This document shows, piece by piece, positions 9,049-17,204 of a stretch of DNA of 64,000 bases. The translations under genes and the position numbers were made by a program. Positions within the stretch are counted from its first letter, which is position 1. Each line of letters starts with the position of its first letter. The notes below the pieces were generated by a model, which was given only the letters and a program-made list of their open reading frames with translations, was not told the origin of the DNA and made no database searches. The DNA is from UBA1161 sp002311745 (lineage in GTDB: Bacteria; Planctomycetota; Phycisphaerae; Tepidisphaerales; Tepidisphaeraceae), in assembly GCA_050018415.1 (NCBI GenBank), contig JBEKAB010000019.1, positions 5,373 through 69,372 of the forward strand, written 5' to 3'.

Positions 9049-9453
9049 AGCGACTCGCTCCGCCGCCCACTTCATGTGAAAAGAAATGCAGCCGCACGGA
9101 CGCCGAGGCCCCGTGCAAAACGGGCGACTAAATTATCCAGCTTAAACGGCTGGTTTGCGGCATCGACTTACCATTTTGCGACGATACGCCGCCCGGTCCC
9201 ACCTGCGCTTTCGCCCAGCGCCAGCCGGCGACCTCTTTATAATAGATGCCGGAACATGTTCTTTTTGCCGGCTGATTGTATTGATTCTTCACGCCTCAAA
9301 ATCCTGTCCTGGGATCAGCGGCAAGTTGGCAAATTTTCACGTTTTGCCGCTGCAAAAAGCCCGCATTTCCCTTGATGTCGGCAATGCCGCCAGTGTAGGG
9401 ACAATGGAACAGAGCTGATTGGACATCGAGGAATTTCTTTGGGGAGGGTTAGC
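9049..9453. other. Gene-free stretch upstream of the PEP-CTERM genes
   Basis: 405 bp. Open frames of about 90-100 codons exist on the + strand (for example 9076-9375) but overlap each other, lack ribosome binding sites and have no recognisable composition. The promoter of the downstream gene should lie in the last 150 bp; I cannot place it with confidence. Confidence 0.5.
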
Positions 9454-10242
9454 ATGTTTACGCCGATTCGCCGGGTCAAGAATGTATATCGTGAATTGCT
9501 CGCAGCCGCCTGCCGCGAAGTGTCGAAGAATATGATCGTAGTCAGAAACATTCTGGGGGCGGCTGCTTTGACGGCGGCGCTCATTTCGGCCACGCCTGCC
9601 TCCGCTTCCGTGATCTACTGGACGCAATGGACGAGTTCCACAATTGGCGACCCTGCCGGTGGCACGGCCGCAGGGACGATCAGCGCGCTCGGCACCGACG
9701 TTGACTACAGCGGCGAGGTCGATTCCCCGCGTAGCGACGGTGCTTATCCGAGCTGGCAACCGGCGACCACTTACAGCGGCGGCATGGTCTCCAATCCACC
9801 ACTAACGAGCGGCGGCTACATCATCCTTACCGGCGGCGATGCAGTGGTAGATACTATTACCTTCTCGAATCCCGTCGTCGACCCGGTTATGGCGATTTGG
9901 AGCCTCGGAAACGCTAGTACCACTGCCTCCTTCGTGTTCCAGACCACGCAGCCGATCACCATCGAGAGCGGCGGCCCGTCAGCCGAATATGGCGGCACCT
10001 CGATCACCCAGATCGGCAATACGATCTATGGCGAGGAAAGTAACGGCACGATCGAGTTCCACGGGACTTTCACGCAGATCTCGTGGACCAGCACGGCTGA
10101 GTTGTACAAGGGGTACGATTTCACGGTCGGCGTTCCCGCCGTCCCCGAGCCGGCATCTTTCTCCCTGGTTGCCCTCGCCGGCGTGGGCCTCCTCGCCCGC
10201 CGGACGCGGCATCGGGCTAGCCTCCGCTTCAACAACTTTTAA
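9454..10242 (+). CDS. PEP-CTERM anchored secreted protein
   Basis: 262 aa from the ATG at 9454, which has a purine-rich site (GGGGAGGG) 5 nt upstream. A second in-frame ATG at 9532 starts a more classical signal peptide (MIVVRNILGAAALTAALI, then ATPASA), so that start is possible. The mature part is Ser/Thr/Gly-rich and beta-type, with no catalytic motif. The C-terminus has VPEPASFS, a hydrophobic helix and LARRTRH, the tripartite PEP-CTERM signal recognised by exosortase and typical of planctomycetes. The protein is expected at the cell surface or in the matrix. It is followed 35 bp later by a second PEP-CTERM gene, probably co-transcribed. Confidence 0.85.
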   Translation: MFTPIRRVKNVYRELLAAACREVSKNMIVVRNILGAAALTAALISATPASASVIYWTQWTSSTIGDPAGGTAAGTISALGTDVDYSGEVDSPRSDGAYPSWQPATTYSGGMVSNPPLTSGGYIILTGGDAVVDTITFSNPVVDPVMAIWSLGNASTTASFVFQTTQPITIESGGPSAEYGGTSITQIGNTIYGEESNGTIEFHGTFTQISWTSTAELYKGYDFTVGVPAVPEPASFSLVALAGVGLLARRTRHRASLRFNNF

Positions 10243-10277
10243 CGTTCGAGCTTGCTTAGACGGGAGGGAACAAACCC

Positions 10278-11174
10278 ATGCAATTGAACTTCGCCTCTGG
10301 CCGTCATTTTAGAATCGTTATCGCCGCCGTGTTGGCACTGCTGGGGATTGCCGCGCCGGCGGCGCGGGCGGCCAGCTACAGCGGCACCGTGCTTTACCCT
10401 TGTACCCTGCCGAGCAACTTCGCGGGAGGAATGACGGTAAGCGGAGGCGCCGCCGGTCAGACCGTCGGCTACGGCACCTCCGCATCCAACAATAGCCACG
10501 CCCTGCTTTGGTCCGGCACGGCCGCCTCGGCCGTCGACCTCCAACCCACCAACCTCAGCGGGTACGACCAGTCGTACGCCCTCGGCACCAACGGCACCCA
10601 GCAGGTGGGCTACGGCGCCGGCAGCGGGACGGGCTACAACGCACATGCCCTGCTCTGGTCGGGCACGGCCGGCTCGGCCGTCGATCTGAACCCGACGAAA
10701 CTCGCCGGGTTCACCGCGTCGTACGCGTTAGGCACCAGCGGCACCCAGCAAGTCGGCGACGGCTATGACAGCGGCGCTAGCAATTGGCACGCCCTGCTCT
10801 GGTCCGGCACGGCCGATTCGGCCGTCGACCTCCAACCCACCAACCTCACCGGGTTCACCCAGTCGCAGGCCAACGGCACCAACGGCATCCAACAAGTCGG
10901 CTACGGCGACGGCCAGGCCCTGCTCTGGTTCGGCACGGCCGATTCGGCCGTTGACCTCCAGTTGCTCCTGCCCGCCACCGGCACATGGACCGGTTCGATC
11001 GCCTACACCATCGACGCCGCGGGCAATGTATACGGCACGGCTGACGGCGCGTTTAACGGCGTGACCGGCACCTTCGCCGTCGAGTGGTCGCCCGTGCCCG
11101 AACCGACAGCGGTGTCTCTGGTAGTGATCGCCGGCATCGGCATGCTGGCGCGACGCCGACGGAATGAGGTGTGA
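10278..11174 (+). CDS. PEP-CTERM protein with HAF-like tandem repeats
   Basis: 298 aa; GGAGGG lies about 9 nt before the ATG. There is an N-terminal signal peptide (LALLGIAAPAARA). The centre holds about four repeats of roughly 45-50 residues built on HALLWSGTA-SAVDLQPTNL and a QQVGYG element, which resembles the extracellular HAF repeat family. The third and fourth copies are shorter or degenerate. The end is VPEPTAVS, a hydrophobic helix and LARRRR, a PEP-CTERM sorting signal. It is probably a surface or matrix protein; no enzymatic motif is visible. The repeats are also close at DNA level, so copy number may vary between strains. Confidence 0.85.
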   Translation: MQLNFASGRHFRIVIAAVLALLGIAAPAARAASYSGTVLYPCTLPSNFAGGMTVSGGAAGQTVGYGTSASNNSHALLWSGTAASAVDLQPTNLSGYDQSYALGTNGTQQVGYGAGSGTGYNAHALLWSGTAGSAVDLNPTKLAGFTASYALGTSGTQQVGDGYDSGASNWHALLWSGTADSAVDLQPTNLTGFTQSQANGTNGIQQVGYGDGQALLWFGTADSAVDLQLLLPATGTWTGSIAYTIDAAGNVYGTADGAFNGVTGTFAVEWSPVPEPTAVSLVVIAGIGMLARRRRNEV

Positions 11175-11195
11175 ATCTTCGCGCCCGAGCGGCGC

Positions 11196-11852
11196 TCAGT
11201 CTCGCGCGTGAGCCGGCTCGTCCTCGAGCCGGTCTGCCCCAGGCGCGGTTTGCTCGCGGTCGTGCTCTTCCTTCAGGGGAACCAGAATGTCGATCAACTG
11301 GCTCAGCACGCGGATTATCGACTGCGTCGCCTCGATGCGCACGATTCTCTCCGGAGGGTAAAACCCCAGCACGGGACGCGTCTCGCGCTCGTAAATCTCC
11401 AGGCGCTGGCGGATCACTTCGTCGCTGGCATCGTCGAAACGGTTCTCCTTCAATGCCCGGCGGCGCAGTCGCTCCACCATCTTGCTCACGTCGCTGCACA
11501 CCAGGTGGATCACCTTGACCACGTCGATGGCGTCTTCCAGAAGCTCGGCCTGTTTGAGATTGCGAGGGATGCCGTCCAGCACCAGGATTTCGCCGTGGGG
11601 GTGGAACTGGTTGATCAGTTCCACCTGCTTGACGTACTGCTTCCAGAGCTTGATGGTCAACTCGTCGGGGACGAGCTGGCCCTTGCCGGCGTATTCCCAG
11701 AAGACGCGGCCCATCTCGCTTTGCAGGTCCAGCGAGCGGAAGATGTCGCCGGTGGCGCTGTGGTAGAAGCCGGGGATGGAGCCCAGGATTTTGCCCTGCG
11801 TTCCCTTGCCGCTGCCGGGGGCGCCGAGGAGGAGGATGGACTTGTAGCGCAT
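11196..11852 (-). CDS. Adenylate-kinase-like nucleoside monophosphate kinase without LID zinc site
   Basis: 218 aa from the ATG at 11852. The P-loop is LLGAPGSGKGTQ, followed by SATGDIFRSL and the GEILVLDGIPRN block that matches the AMP-binding region. The LID is short and has no Cys residues. After residue about 195 the protein has a charged tail (KEEHDREQ onward) rather than a family helix. It likely phosphorylates a nucleoside monophosphate, but the substrate may not be AMP, since a canonical adk lies 3 kb away. No convincing ribosome binding site is seen. It lies 22 nt upstream of the preceding convergent PEP-CTERM gene and directly downstream of the sigma-54 activator, on the same strand. 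Confidence 0.85.
   Translation of the reverse strand: MRYKSILLLGAPGSGKGTQGKILGSIPGFYHSATGDIFRSLDLQSEMGRVFWEYAGKGQLVPDELTIKLWKQYVKQVELINQFHPHGEILVLDGIPRNLKQAELLEDAIDVVKVIHLVCSDVSKMVERLRRRALKENRFDDASDEVIRQRLEIYERETRPVLGFYPPERIVRIEATQSIIRVLSQLIDILVPLKEEHDREQTAPGADRLEDEPAHARD
11213..11232. repeat. 20-nt hairpin CCGGCTCG-TCCT-CGAGCCGG inside a gene 3' end
   Basis: A perfect 8-bp stem with a TCCT loop falls in the last codons of the NMP kinase gene (Leu-Glu-Asp-Glu-Pro region). The same design, CCGGTTCG-TCCT-CGAACCGG, occurs at 25037-25056, with its reverse complement at 24999-25018. In all cases it lies between the ends of convergent genes. Confidence 0.85.
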
Positions 11853-11880
11853 ACCCAATTCTATCGGCGGAAATCGGCGG

Positions 11881-13515
11881 TCAATCGGTTGTTTCGATGC
11901 CCAGGTCTTTGACTTTTTTGTTGAGCGTGTTGCGATTGATGCCCAGGAAATCAGCCGCCTTGGTTTTCACCCCGCTGCATTTGGCCAGGGCGCGGTCGAT
12001 CAGGGCGTGTTCGATCTGTTCGATCACCAGCGAATAAATCTCTCCTTCGCGCAGCTCGTAGTCGCTGATGGCCTGATCGGCCAGGCGGCGCGTGAGGGTT
12101 TCGATGGATTCGCTGGACTGGCTGGTCCGGCGCTGCTGGGCGAACATGCGCACGCTCAAGGGCAGCAGTTCTTCGTGGAAATCCTCATCGGTGCTGAGGA
12201 CGACGGCGCGTTCGATGGCGTTTTCCAATTCGCGCACGTTGCCCGGCCACGGGTAGCGCAAAAACACGTTGAGCATGTCGCGGCTGATGCGCCGCAGCTT
12301 GCGCTCGTTTTGAGCGTTGTATTTGTCCAGGAAAAAGTCGATCAGCCGCGGGATGTCTTCGCGCCGGTTGCGCAGCGGCGGCAGGTAAATGCTGACCACA
12401 TTGAGCCGGTAAAAAAGGTCCTCGCGGAAGTTGGACTTGGCCACCGCCTCCTGCAAATCCACGTTGGTGGCGGCGATCACGCGCACGTCCACCTTGAGCG
12501 TCTGCGTGTCTCCCACGCGCTCAAATTCTCTTTCCTGCAACACGCGCAGGAGCTTGACCTGCAATTGCGGCTCGAGGGTGCCGATTTCGTCCAGGAAGAT
12601 CGTTCCCCCGTCGGCCGCTTCGAATCGCCCCTGTTTGTCGCGGATGGCGCCGGTGAACGATCCCTTCACGTGGCCGAAGAGCTCGCTTTCCAGAAGCGTC
12701 CCGGTCAGCGCCCCGCAGTTGACGCGGATGAACGTCTTGTCGCGCCGCGGCGAGTTGTAGTGGATGGCCTTGGCGATCATCTCCTTGCCCGTGCCGGTCT
12801 CGCCCGCCAGCAGCACGGTGGCGCGGCTGTTGGCCACCTGGCCGACGGTGGCGAAGACTTCGTGCATGGCCGGTGAGTCGCCGATGATGTTCTCGAAGCG
12901 ATAGCGATCGCGCACCTGGGCGCGCAACTGCGCGTTTTCCTCCAGCAGTTCTTCCTTCTGCCGCAGGACCATGCGGTTGATCTGGATCGCCTGGGCCAGG
13001 AATGCGGAGATGATCTCCAGAAAAGTCAGATCGCCTTGCAGGGCCTGCTCGGAGATAAACGGCTTATCGACGGACAGTGCCCCGGCGATGCGGCCCTCGA
13101 TCTTGATCGGCACGCACAGGAAGCTCACCGGGGAGCTGGTGTTTTCCGGAGTGAATCGTCCGGTACGGTTGAGGAAGTCCGGCTCGAGGCGAAGATCGGG
13201 GATCACTCGGGCCCGACCGGTGGCCACGACGTTTCCCGTGATCCCTTCGCCCAGGGCGTACTTGCCGCGATCGATCTCCTCCGCTGTCAACCCGACTGCC
13301 GCCTCGGTGCGCAATCGGCCGGTCGATTCATCCAGCAGAACCAAGGACCCGCGACGCATATCCAGCTTTTCGGAAATGATTTGCATCATCTTTCCGAATG
13401 CCCCGCGCAGATCCAACGTGGATGAAAGGATGCGAGCGACCTCCGTCAGAATGGCCAATTCTTGTTCAGAGGAAGCCGGGCCTGCTTGCGGATTGGGCGG
13501 AGGAGTCAGTTCCAT
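11881..13515 (-). CDS. NifA-like sigma-54 activator (GAF-AAA+-Fis)
   Basis: 544 aa. Residues about 20-180 form a GAF sensor (LDMRRGSLVLLDE, GEGITGNVVATGR). The AAA+ domain has Walker A GETGTGKE, the sigma-54 contact loop as GSFTGA instead of the commoner GAFTGA, and Walker B GGTIFLDEIG. The C-terminus is a Fis-type helix-turn-helix (KTKAADFLGINRNTLNKKV). It activates sigma-54 promoters in response to a GAF ligand; the ligand and targets are not evident. The ATG at 13515 is the first start. It runs divergently from the GGDEF gene, 157 bp apart, and is followed by the NMP kinase on the same strand. Confidence 0.93.
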   Translation of the reverse strand: MELTPPPNPQAGPASSEQELAILTEVARILSSTLDLRGAFGKMMQIISEKLDMRRGSLVLLDESTGRLRTEAAVGLTAEEIDRGKYALGEGITGNVVATGRARVIPDLRLEPDFLNRTGRFTPENTSSPVSFLCVPIKIEGRIAGALSVDKPFISEQALQGDLTFLEIISAFLAQAIQINRMVLRQKEELLEENAQLRAQVRDRYRFENIIGDSPAMHEVFATVGQVANSRATVLLAGETGTGKEMIAKAIHYNSPRRDKTFIRVNCGALTGTLLESELFGHVKGSFTGAIRDKQGRFEAADGGTIFLDEIGTLEPQLQVKLLRVLQEREFERVGDTQTLKVDVRVIAATNVDLQEAVAKSNFREDLFYRLNVVSIYLPPLRNRREDIPRLIDFFLDKYNAQNERKLRRISRDMLNVFLRYPWPGNVRELENAIERAVVLSTDEDFHEELLPLSVRMFAQQRRTSQSSESIETLTRRLADQAISDYELREGEIYSLVIEQIEHALIDRALAKCSGVKTKAADFLGINRNTLNKKVKDLGIETTD

Positions 13516-13672
13516 GACGATAAGTTACGCAGAAAGCCGATCCGGAGCAAATTTCCGCCCGATAATTGGCCACTGATTCACCAAGGCGTGGGTAATTCAG
13601 GGGCACCGGAGTTGTGACGATATCGATATTGACGGTCGTGCGGGCTGCGCCGGGACTACAGAGGGCGGGTTT

Positions 13673-14812
13673 ATGTCGGCATACGTGTTGATCGCGGCGG
13701 CGAGCGGTTTTCTGGCCGCTGCGGCGGGGTTGGTTTACATCCTCCATCAGGTCACGTCTCAGCATCGCACCCAGCGCACCCTGGGCGAACGCACCGCCAC
13801 CGTCAATCGGCTGCTCGACTTCTCGCAGACCATCCAGGGCGCCGGCAAAGCCGACCAGATTTTCGCCACGCTCAGCCATTTTCTGCGCACGGAACTGGGG
13901 CTGTCGGGCCTGGCCATTTTGAGCAGCGAAGCGGATGTGTTGCCTGCCCTCGAACTGCGCGCCGTCTGGCCCGAAAACGTCGTGGCCAATGCTTCCCTGG
14001 CGGAAATGGACGCCGCCCTGTGCCCCTGCCTGCGGCAAAACCTCCCGCGGCACTTCAAGCCCGAGGGCTCGCCCGTCCGCTGCGGCATCGACACCTGCCT
14101 GAACCTTCCGACCAGCCAAGCGGCCTACTGCGTCCCGTTCATCGTCGGCCGAAAGATCCAGGCCGTGGTCCACATGCTCCTGCCGCCCCAAGAGCAATGG
14201 ACCGAGCAGCGCCGCCAACTCGCCCAGACCTACGTCAACAGCGCCCACTCGGCGCTGACCAACCTGCACCTGGTGGCCGAGGCCGAGAAGCAGTCCATGA
14301 CCGACAGCCTCACCGGCCTGTTCAACCGCCGGTCGATGGATCAACTCCTGCAGCGTGAAATCGCCATGGCCGAGCGGTACAGCCAGCCCATGTCGCTGGT
14401 CATGATCGACCTGGACTATTTCAAGGAGATCAACGATACCCACGGGCACGCGGCGGGCGATCACATGCTCAAGGCTTTTGCCGATTGCGTGCGCATCACG
14501 TTGCGCAAGACCGACCTGGCGTTTCGCTACGGCGGGGATGAATTCGTGATCGCCCTGCCGCAGACGCCGCTGTTCCAAGCCCAGCAGGTCGTGCAAAAGC
14601 TCCGCCAGGCGTTTTTGTCCGTTGACTTCTCCCACGCCATCACGCACCTGGACAAGCACCCGACGCTGAGCATCGGCGTGGCCGAGCGCAGCAAGGCCGC
14701 CAACATTATGACTCTGGCCAGCCTTCTGGGGGCAGCGGACCAGGCCCTGTACAGCGCCAAGAACAGCAATCGGAACTGCATCCGCGTGTTCGAACCCCCG
14801 CAAGCAGCGTAG
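13673..14812 (+). CDS. Membrane-anchored GAF-GGDEF diguanylate cyclase
   Basis: 379 aa. Residues 4-24 are a transmembrane helix. Residues about 45-205 are a GAF-like domain with several Cys residues (CPC, CGIDTC) that could bind a metal or cofactor. The GGDEF domain follows: DSLTGLFNRRSMD, then DLDYFKEINDTHGH and RYGGDEFVIA with an intact signature. An RKTD inhibitory site lies five residues before GGDEF, so product feedback is expected. It makes c-di-GMP at the inner membrane. It is divergent from the sigma-54 activator, and its stop lies 12 nt from the end of the convergent OGT array. Confidence 0.93.
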   Translation: MSAYVLIAAASGFLAAAAGLVYILHQVTSQHRTQRTLGERTATVNRLLDFSQTIQGAGKADQIFATLSHFLRTELGLSGLAILSSEADVLPALELRAVWPENVVANASLAEMDAALCPCLRQNLPRHFKPEGSPVRCGIDTCLNLPTSQAAYCVPFIVGRKIQAVVHMLLPPQEQWTEQRRQLAQTYVNSAHSALTNLHLVAEAEKQSMTDSLTGLFNRRSMDQLLQREIAMAERYSQPMSLVMIDLDYFKEINDTHGHAAGDHMLKAFADCVRITLRKTDLAFRYGGDEFVIALPQTPLFQAQQVVQKLRQAFLSVDFSHAITHLDKHPTLSIGVAERSKAANIMTLASLLGAADQALYSAKNSNRNCIRVFEPPQAA

Positions 14813-14824
14813 AAATTCGCCGCG

Positions 14825-16987
14825 CTACTCGCCCGCCGCGCACCATCGGCGCCAAATGTCCCGATAGACCGCTTCCATGTTCCGCGCAAATCGCGCGGCA
14901 TCCATCAGCGGCGAGTTGCTTATGCGCTGGCGCAAGGTGGCGCGAAGCTCGGCCAAGCGCGTCGCGTCGCCGGTCAAGTTGCGGGCGATGTGGACGAACT
15001 GCTCGGGCGCGGCGGCCGCGAGGTCCGGCAAACCGACCACGTGCAGAAGGCTGAGTCCCGCGCGCCCCGCGGCCGTGACGCCGATCTGAGTGATCACCGG
15101 CACCCCCATCCAAAGCGCATCGCATGTCGTCGTGATCCCGTTGTAGGGAAGCGGGTCCAAGGCAATGTCGATCGAGTCGTACGTCTTCAGGTATGGCTCC
15201 CGCCCCAGCCGCTCAACGAATTCCAGCCGATCCGCACCGATCTCGTGCTCTTTGGCCAAATCCAAAATGCGCTGGCGCTGGCTGGGCGAGATGATCAAGA
15301 GCAGAAGGCGCGAATCAGGGACCTCGCGCAATAGGCGGTACCACAATTCCAGGACCTTGTCGTTCAATTTTCTCGGATGATTCAGCGAGCCGAAACGGAT
15401 CGGGCCGGGACGGCGAATGGCGGCAAACGACAGCTCGCTCAGCGGATCATAGCAGCACCAGCCGCCGGGCAGACGAATCGTCTTTTCCGTGTACCCCGGG
15501 TCCGCGCCGGGCGGATCCAGCCACGAATCGCTGAGGCGATAATCCATCGTCTCCAGCCCCGTGCCGCCGGGATAGGCCAGCCAAGTCACCTGCACCGGCG
15601 CCGGCTTGCGGGCGAAGACCAGGAGCCGATTGCTCTCCATGTGCATGGTCAGATCGACCAGGACGTCGATCTTGTCGGAGCGCACCAGTTGGGCAACCTG
15701 CTCATCGCTTTGACCGACGATATTTCGCCAGACGTCGGCGCGATCGCGCAGGCGCTCCGTCATCGCATCGGGGCGGGCGACGTCGCAATAGCCGTAAATC
15801 CGGAATTCCGCGTGATGGTGCCGCTGAAGCAAAGGCATCATGAAAAAACACTCGGCCTGGTATTTGAAATAAGGCGAGACGTACCCGATGCGTAAGGGCC
15901 GATCGGGTGAACGATCGTTGTCATGCGGCCGAATCGAATCGCGCAGCGGCCGGGCGTGCCGATCGTTCCATTGGCGGCTCTCGTGCAAGAGAGCGGCGGC
16001 ATCGTATGGGAGATGAAAATGAAGGGTGTACACGCGGTTGCTGTGGATCAGGGCGTCGTCGGGCCGAAGGGACAGGGCACGGTCGTAACTGGCCAGGGCC
16101 TTTTCGACCTGTCCAGACTCATTGAACGCCATCGCCAGGTTGTTGTGAGCATCCACATAATCGGGCCGTAATGCCAAGGCCTTCTCCAAAGCGACGATGG
16201 CAGCGTCGGGATCGCCCTTGTGCAGCAATCCGGTCCCGAGGTTGTAGAAGCCCTCCGCATAATCCGGCTTGAAGACCAGCGCCTGACGGAAAGCGGCGAT
16301 CGCCTCCTCGATCTTGTCCTGGCCCAGAAGCGCGCTGCCCAGGCCGTTGCAGGCGTCGGCATATTGCGGACGCAGAGCCATCGCCTGGCGGAAAGCCGCC
16401 GCCGCCTGCGGAAATTGGTCTTGGCGCAAGAGCGCCAACCCCAGGTTGTGATGCGCTTCGGCGTAATCCGGCTTGAGCGTAAGCGCCCGCCGATAGGCGT
16501 CGATCGCCTCCGCCAATCGCCCGAGGTCCTTCAGGGCATTGCCAAGATTATTGTGGGCCTCGGCGTAACCGGGGTTGCGCGCCAGGGCGTGACGATACTC
16601 CGCAATCGCGTCCTCGTAGCGCCCCTTGGCCCGCAGGGCAATTCCCAGATTGTTGTAAATTCCCGCCTCGCTCGGCCAAGCGGCGACGGCCTGACGATAC
16701 GCGGCGATCGCCTCATCCGTCCGGCCCAACGCCAGGAGGATCACGCCCAAATTGCTGTAAATCCCCGGCTGCCGCGCATCCAGAGAGATCGCCCGCTCGA
16801 CGAGCTGCAGCGCCTGATCCAACCGTCCGTTGTGAAACTCAATCATCCCCAGCAAGTGCAAAACGTCGGGAAAGTTCGGATGTTGATCCAGAATCTGCCG
16901 GCAAATGGCTTGGGCGGCCGGCCACTGGCCGCGCTGCTGATGCTGCACCGCCAGATCGAAGGCTTGCTCAATCGACATTTCCGGCAT
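14825..16987 (-). CDS. TPR O-linked GlcNAc transferase-like glycosyltransferase (OGT copy 1)
   Basis: About 720 aa from the ATG at 16987, with GGAG about 9 nt upstream; the start overlaps the TAA of a relic (TAATG). Residues 1-330 are about nine TPRs. Residues about 345-720 are the GT41 catalytic region of the SPINDLY/OGT family: LRIGYVSPYF, IDVLVDLTMHMESNRLLVF, ARKPAPVQVTWLAYPG, MDYRLSD, a Lys in NHPRKLND at the position of the UDP-sugar-binding lysine, DPLPYNG, CDALWMGVPV and a GRAG-SLL segment. It transfers a sugar to Ser/Thr of proteins. It is last of four adjacent paralogues. Confidence 0.93.
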   Translation of the reverse strand: MPEMSIEQAFDLAVQHQQRGQWPAAQAICRQILDQHPNFPDVLHLLGMIEFHNGRLDQALQLVERAISLDARQPGIYSNLGVILLALGRTDEAIAAYRQAVAAWPSEAGIYNNLGIALRAKGRYEDAIAEYRHALARNPGYAEAHNNLGNALKDLGRLAEAIDAYRRALTLKPDYAEAHHNLGLALLRQDQFPQAAAAFRQAMALRPQYADACNGLGSALLGQDKIEEAIAAFRQALVFKPDYAEGFYNLGTGLLHKGDPDAAIVALEKALALRPDYVDAHNNLAMAFNESGQVEKALASYDRALSLRPDDALIHSNRVYTLHFHLPYDAAALLHESRQWNDRHARPLRDSIRPHDNDRSPDRPLRIGYVSPYFKYQAECFFMMPLLQRHHHAEFRIYGYCDVARPDAMTERLRDRADVWRNIVGQSDEQVAQLVRSDKIDVLVDLTMHMESNRLLVFARKPAPVQVTWLAYPGGTGLETMDYRLSDSWLDPPGADPGYTEKTIRLPGGWCCYDPLSELSFAAIRRPGPIRFGSLNHPRKLNDKVLELWYRLLREVPDSRLLLLIISPSQRQRILDLAKEHEIGADRLEFVERLGREPYLKTYDSIDIALDPLPYNGITTTCDALWMGVPVITQIGVTAAGRAGLSLLHVVGLPDLAAAAPEQFVHIARNLTGDATRLAELRATLRQRISNSPLMDAARFARNMEAVYRDIWRRWCAAGE

Positions 16988-17204
16988 TATTGGCGACTCC
17001 ATCGCGTCCACATCTGGCCGTAGGCCGCCTCCACGTCCCGGGCAAATTGGGCGGCAGGCGGATCGACTTCTCGGTATAGACGCTTTCATCCATGCCGACC
17101 GGATCGAGATACGGATCGGTCAGACGATAGTCCATGGCGTCCAAGCCGCCGCCTTGGTGAGCGGCCAGCGCCCCCTCCAGCATTTGTTCAACGGTTGGAG
17201 TCAT
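16987..17204 (-). pseudogene. Collapsed remnant of a fifth TPR/OGT gene
   Basis: From the ATG at 17204 the frame reads MTPTVEQMLEGALAAHQ (a TPR/OGT N-terminus), jumps to GLDAMDYRLTDPYLDP-VGMDESVYTEKSIRLP (the middle of the catalytic domain), and then, after a shift of frame, continues AQFARDVEAAYGQMW-TRWSRQ to a TAA at 16989-16987, which is the standard C-terminus of these enzymes. Two internal deletions, at a GGC repeat and at a CTGCCGCC-like junction, explain it. The TAA overlaps the next gene's ATG, the arrangement seen at an intact array junction. Confidence 0.85.

Noticed and set aside
9076..9375. Possible 99-aa gene in the gap before the PEP-CTERM genes
   Set aside because: No ribosome binding site, no recognisable composition, and an overlapping frame of similar length exists.
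10780..10810. Sigma-54 promoter-like TGGCAC-N5-GC words
   Set aside because: They lie inside repeated coding units of the PEP-CTERM gene and follow from the HALLWSG codons.
10430..11000. Possible CRISPR-like array in the PEP-CTERM repeat gene
   Set aside because: The repeats are codon-periodic, encode the HAF-like protein repeats and have no constant spacer length.
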